A DNA stretch of 64,000 nucleotides from Vagococcus allomyrinae (GTDB lineage: Bacteria > Bacillota > Bacilli > Lactobacillales > Vagococcaceae): assembly GCF_017829975.1 (NCBI RefSeq), contig NZ_JAEEGA010000001.1:124001-188000 (forward strand), given 5' to 3'. Numbering within the stretch: position 1 is the stretch's first letter; the number at the start of each line of letters is the position of its first letter. Of this stretch, positions 61,564-64,000 are shown piece after piece. The notes below the pieces were generated by a model that made no database searches, was not told the origin of the DNA, and was given only the letters and a program-made list of their open reading frames with translations. Both the position numbers and the translations under genes were made by a program.

Positions 61564-63063
61564 ATGTCAAAACTAGAAATGAAAGATATATCAATAGAGT
61601 TTCCAGGTGTTAAGGCGCTTGATGATGTAGAGTTTACAACAGAATCTTCACGAGTTCACGCTCTGATAGGAGCAAATGGAGCGGGCAAATCAACATTGAT
61701 GAAAGTATTAGCAGGCTCATATACACATTATACTGGTGAGATTTATATTGATGGGAAAAAATGTCCGATTGCTAACCCCCGAGATGCTCAAGAATTAGGC
61801 GTTCAAATTGTTTATCAAGAGGTGGATACGGCACTCGTTCCCTACTTATCAGTGGCGGAGAACATCCTGTTAAATGAACTGGTATTAATCAAAGAGAAAA
61901 ATCGCATTATTAATTGGACGGATATTTATAAGCGAGCGCAAGTAATTTTAGATGATTTGAAATTAGCGATAAATTCTAAGGTTTTAGTGTCTGAGTTAAG
62001 TTTGGCAGAAAAGCAAATGGTATTAATTGCTCGAGCAATTTCTTTTAAATGTAAGTATTTGATTTTAGATGAACCAACTGCCCCATTGAGTAATTCTGAA
62101 ACAAAGGAATTGTTTAGAATTGTGAATGAACTGAAACGCAAAGACGTTGCTATTATCTTTATCTCTCATCGCTTGCCGGAGCTGTTTGAAATTTGTGATG
62201 ACATTACCATCATGAGAGATGGGAAGTTTGTCGCTCAAAAGTTAATTAAAGAGACAAGCCAAGCAGAGATTGTTGAACTGATGCTTGGCCGAAAAATGGG
62301 GGATCAATTTCCAGCACGAACAGTGGAAATCGGTGAAACCTTGTTCGAGGTCATCGAGTTATCAGATGCTGACTATCTTAAAGATATAAGTTTTGAAGTT
62401 AAGCGCGGTGAGATAATTGGCATATCGGGGTTGGTTGGAGCAGGTAAAACAGAGTTGTGTAAGACGTTGTTTGGTGAATATCAAATGAAGTCGGGGCAGT
62501 TGAAGTTAGCTGGAAAGCCGATAAAAAATACCTCACCAAATAGGGCTGTAAAAAATAAATTGGCCTTTGTTCCGGAAGAACGGCGAAAAGAAGGCATATT
62601 AGTGGAAGAATCAATCACCACAAATACAAGCGTTGTTAATTTGACGAAATTTTGTCAGTTAAAGACCTTTTTAAATTTTTCAGGTGAAAGAAAAAATGCT
62701 CAATCTATTGTTGATCAATTGTCAGTAAAAGCGCCATCGATTCATGCTCAAGTGAAAAATTTATCAGGTGGAAATCAACAAAAAGTAGCAATTGGTAAGT
62801 GGCTAACGGTTGATTCAGAAATATATATTTTTGACGAGCCGACAAAAGGAGTAGACGTTGGAGCCAAAAAGGATATTTTTGAATTGATTGTGCAATTAGC
62901 TGCTGAAGGTAAAGGGATTATCTATGCAACATGCGAATTTCCAGAAATACTTGGGCTAACAGATCGGACTTATGTGATGTATGACGGTCAAATTGTAAAA
63001 GAAGTTGTCACAAATACGGTAGACGAAGAGCAACTTCTGTATTATTCAACAGGAGGGAATTAG
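61564..63063 (+). CDS. Ribose-type ABC ATPase, two NBDs (RbsA-like)
   Basis: 499 aa with two ATPase halves: Walker A GANGAGKST and GLVGAGKTELC; signatures LSLAEKQMVLIARA and LSGGNQQKVAIGKWL; Walker B LILDEPTAPLS and IFDEPTKGVD. Such double-domain ATPases energise CUT2 importers. ATG 61564 is preferred over 61549 because GAGGGTG precedes it. Confidence 0.93.
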   Translation: MSKLEMKDISIEFPGVKALDDVEFTTESSRVHALIGANGAGKSTLMKVLAGSYTHYTGEIYIDGKKCPIANPRDAQELGVQIVYQEVDTALVPYLSVAENILLNELVLIKEKNRIINWTDIYKRAQVILDDLKLAINSKVLVSELSLAEKQMVLIARAISFKCKYLILDEPTAPLSNSETKELFRIVNELKRKDVAIIFISHRLPELFEICDDITIMRDGKFVAQKLIKETSQAEIVELMLGRKMGDQFPARTVEIGETLFEVIELSDADYLKDISFEVKRGEIIGISGLVGAGKTELCKTLFGEYQMKSGQLKLAGKPIKNTSPNRAVKNKLAFVPEERRKEGILVEESITTNTSVVNLTKFCQLKTFLNFSGERKNAQSIVDQLSVKAPSIHAQVKNLSGGNQQKVAIGKWLTVDSEIYIFDEPTKGVDVGAKKDIFELIVQLAAEGKGIIYATCEFPEILGLTDRTYVMYDGQIVKEVVTNTVDEEQLLYYSTGGN

Positions 63064-63064
63064 G

Positions 63065-64000
63065 ATGGAACAAGCAACAGTGACAAAATCAGCAAAGAAA
63101 AAGTTTAATGTAATGGACTTTATTTATAAGTATGGCACCTTTTTGACTATCGTATTATTAGTCATATATTTTAGCATCGCTTCAGATAGCTTTTTTACGA
63201 AAGATAACGTTGTGACAATTCTACGGTCAATCTCAATTGTGACGGTTATTGCTATCGGGATGACGATTTCATTGACAGTTGGTGGCTTTGACTTGTCAGT
63301 TGGCTCGGTTGCTTCGGTATCTGTTGGGATTGTTATTTCAATGTTTGTCTGGCATCAGCAAAACACGTTTGTTGCTATTCTGGCGGCCTTGACAGTCGCA
63401 ATAGTCTTGGGATTAATTAATGCGTTCATGATTGTTAAGGTCAAGATACCAGATATGTTAATGACATTGGCCACGATGTTTGTCTATCAGGGAATTTCTT
63501 TAACGTATAGTAAGGGCGCGATGATTTCAGAGAAAATGATTATGCCCAATGGTCAAACAGCACCAGGGACAATTAGTGGCTTGTTTTCAAAATTCGGTAA
63601 AGTCCCTTGGATTATCATAATAATGTTTGCAATTGTCATTATTGTTCATATTTTCTTAACCTATACTAAACATGGACGTTACATGTATATTATCGGCGGG
63701 AATATGGAAGCTGCTAGGTTATCAGGGATTAATGTTGATCGTTATCGGATTATGGCCTATGTCTTATCTGCGATTTTTGCCTCTATCGGTGGGATTATTT
63801 TGGCATCGCGGGTAATGACAGCTGAAGTTAATCCAGGTGCCCCTTATTTAATGGATGCAGTGGCGGCCTCTTATATCGGTCTTTCGATTGGGGGATCAGG
63901 AAAAGCTAATGCTATTGGCACACTTTTCGGGGCAATTCTTATAGGGATCTTGCAGAATGGTCTAGTAATGATGTCTGTGCCATATTATGCCATGGATATT
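63065..64000 (+). CDS. Ribose-type ABC permease, C-terminus cut off
   Basis: 312 codons to the window end, without stop. Begins MEQATVTKSAKKKFNVMDFI, with hydrophobic helices throughout and the RbsC-family segment TVGGFDLSVGSVASVSVGI. ATG lies 1 base after the ATPase stop codon. It forms the channel of the importer. Confidence 0.92.
   Translation, partial: MEQATVTKSAKKKFNVMDFIYKYGTFLTIVLLVIYFSIASDSFFTKDNVVTILRSISIVTVIAIGMTISLTVGGFDLSVGSVASVSVGIVISMFVWHQQNTFVAILAALTVAIVLGLINAFMIVKVKIPDMLMTLATMFVYQGISLTYSKGAMISEKMIMPNGQTAPGTISGLFSKFGKVPWIIIIMFAIVIIVHIFLTYTKHGRYMYIIGGNMEAARLSGINVDRYRIMAYVLSAIFASIGGIILASRVMTAEVNPGAPYLMDAVAASYIGLSIGGSGKANAIGTLFGAILIGILQNGLVMMSVPYYAMDI

Overview
The window looks like a chromosomal segment of a low-GC Gram-positive of the order Lactobacillales, probably from the Enterococcaceae/Carnobacteriaceae side. 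Supporting signs are the sufCDSUB operon, a cysteine desulfurase followed by a DUF1831 protein, strong AGGAGG-type ribosome sites, lipobox signal peptides, CcpA (cre) boxes and an LXG toxin. The species is not identified.

Layout. 1-8.6 kb (minus strand): an exopolysaccharide operon with a GH8-like hydrolase, a membrane protein, a DUF2334 protein, a processive GT2 synthase, a BcsB-like subunit and a membrane protein ending in a degenerate GGDEF domain. 9.0-10.8 kb: a small hypothetical gene, a HAD phosphatase and a serine-recombinase-like protein lacking the catalytic serine. 11.1-19.8 kb: a carbohydrate ABC importer (no ATPase), a GH38 alpha-mannosidase and a membrane AraC-type regulator, preceded by a cre box matching the consensus at every position. 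19.8-22.3 kb: two small genes, a cysteine desulfurase and a DUF1831 gene, with two copies of a repeat family. 22.4-32.1 kb: a VOC protein, a MacB-like ABC pair, a Tam-like methyltransferase, then an Lrp/AsnC regulator divergent from MFS (frameshifted), kynureninase and alanine dehydrogenase. A third repeat copy follows, then mnmA. 33.7-40.9 kb: small genes, cardiolipin synthase, an RpiR/PTS EIIC/TIM-barrel cluster, a GNAT and a LysR regulator.

40.9-41.9 kb has no genes but carries two adjacent small-RNA-like units with C/U-rich, anti-Shine-Dalgarno-like loops just upstream of the suf operon (41.9-47.2 kb). 47.2-52.2 kb is an accessory graveyard. It holds an integrase remnant, a RelBE-like type II toxin-antitoxin pair, a type I toxin (27 aa) with an antisense RNA, a decayed ParB-like gene, a possible group II intron scar, an LXG polymorphic toxin with its immunity gene, and one or two orphan toxin-tip/immunity cassettes. 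52.2-56.2 kb is an AraC-controlled MFS/esterase/ROK kinase operon inserted before another LXG remnant (56.6 kb). 57.0-64.0 kb is the start of a bacterial microcompartment operon: alcohol dehydrogenase, two hexamer shell proteins, PduL, an EutN-type vertex protein and a ribose-type ABC importer that runs off the right edge.

The strongest leads are the paired small RNAs upstream of sufC, the type I toxin-antitoxin locus, the three-copy repeat family around sulfur-transfer genes, the LXG cassette array, the kynurenine-to-pyruvate operon and the microcompartment whose signature enzyme lies outside the window.
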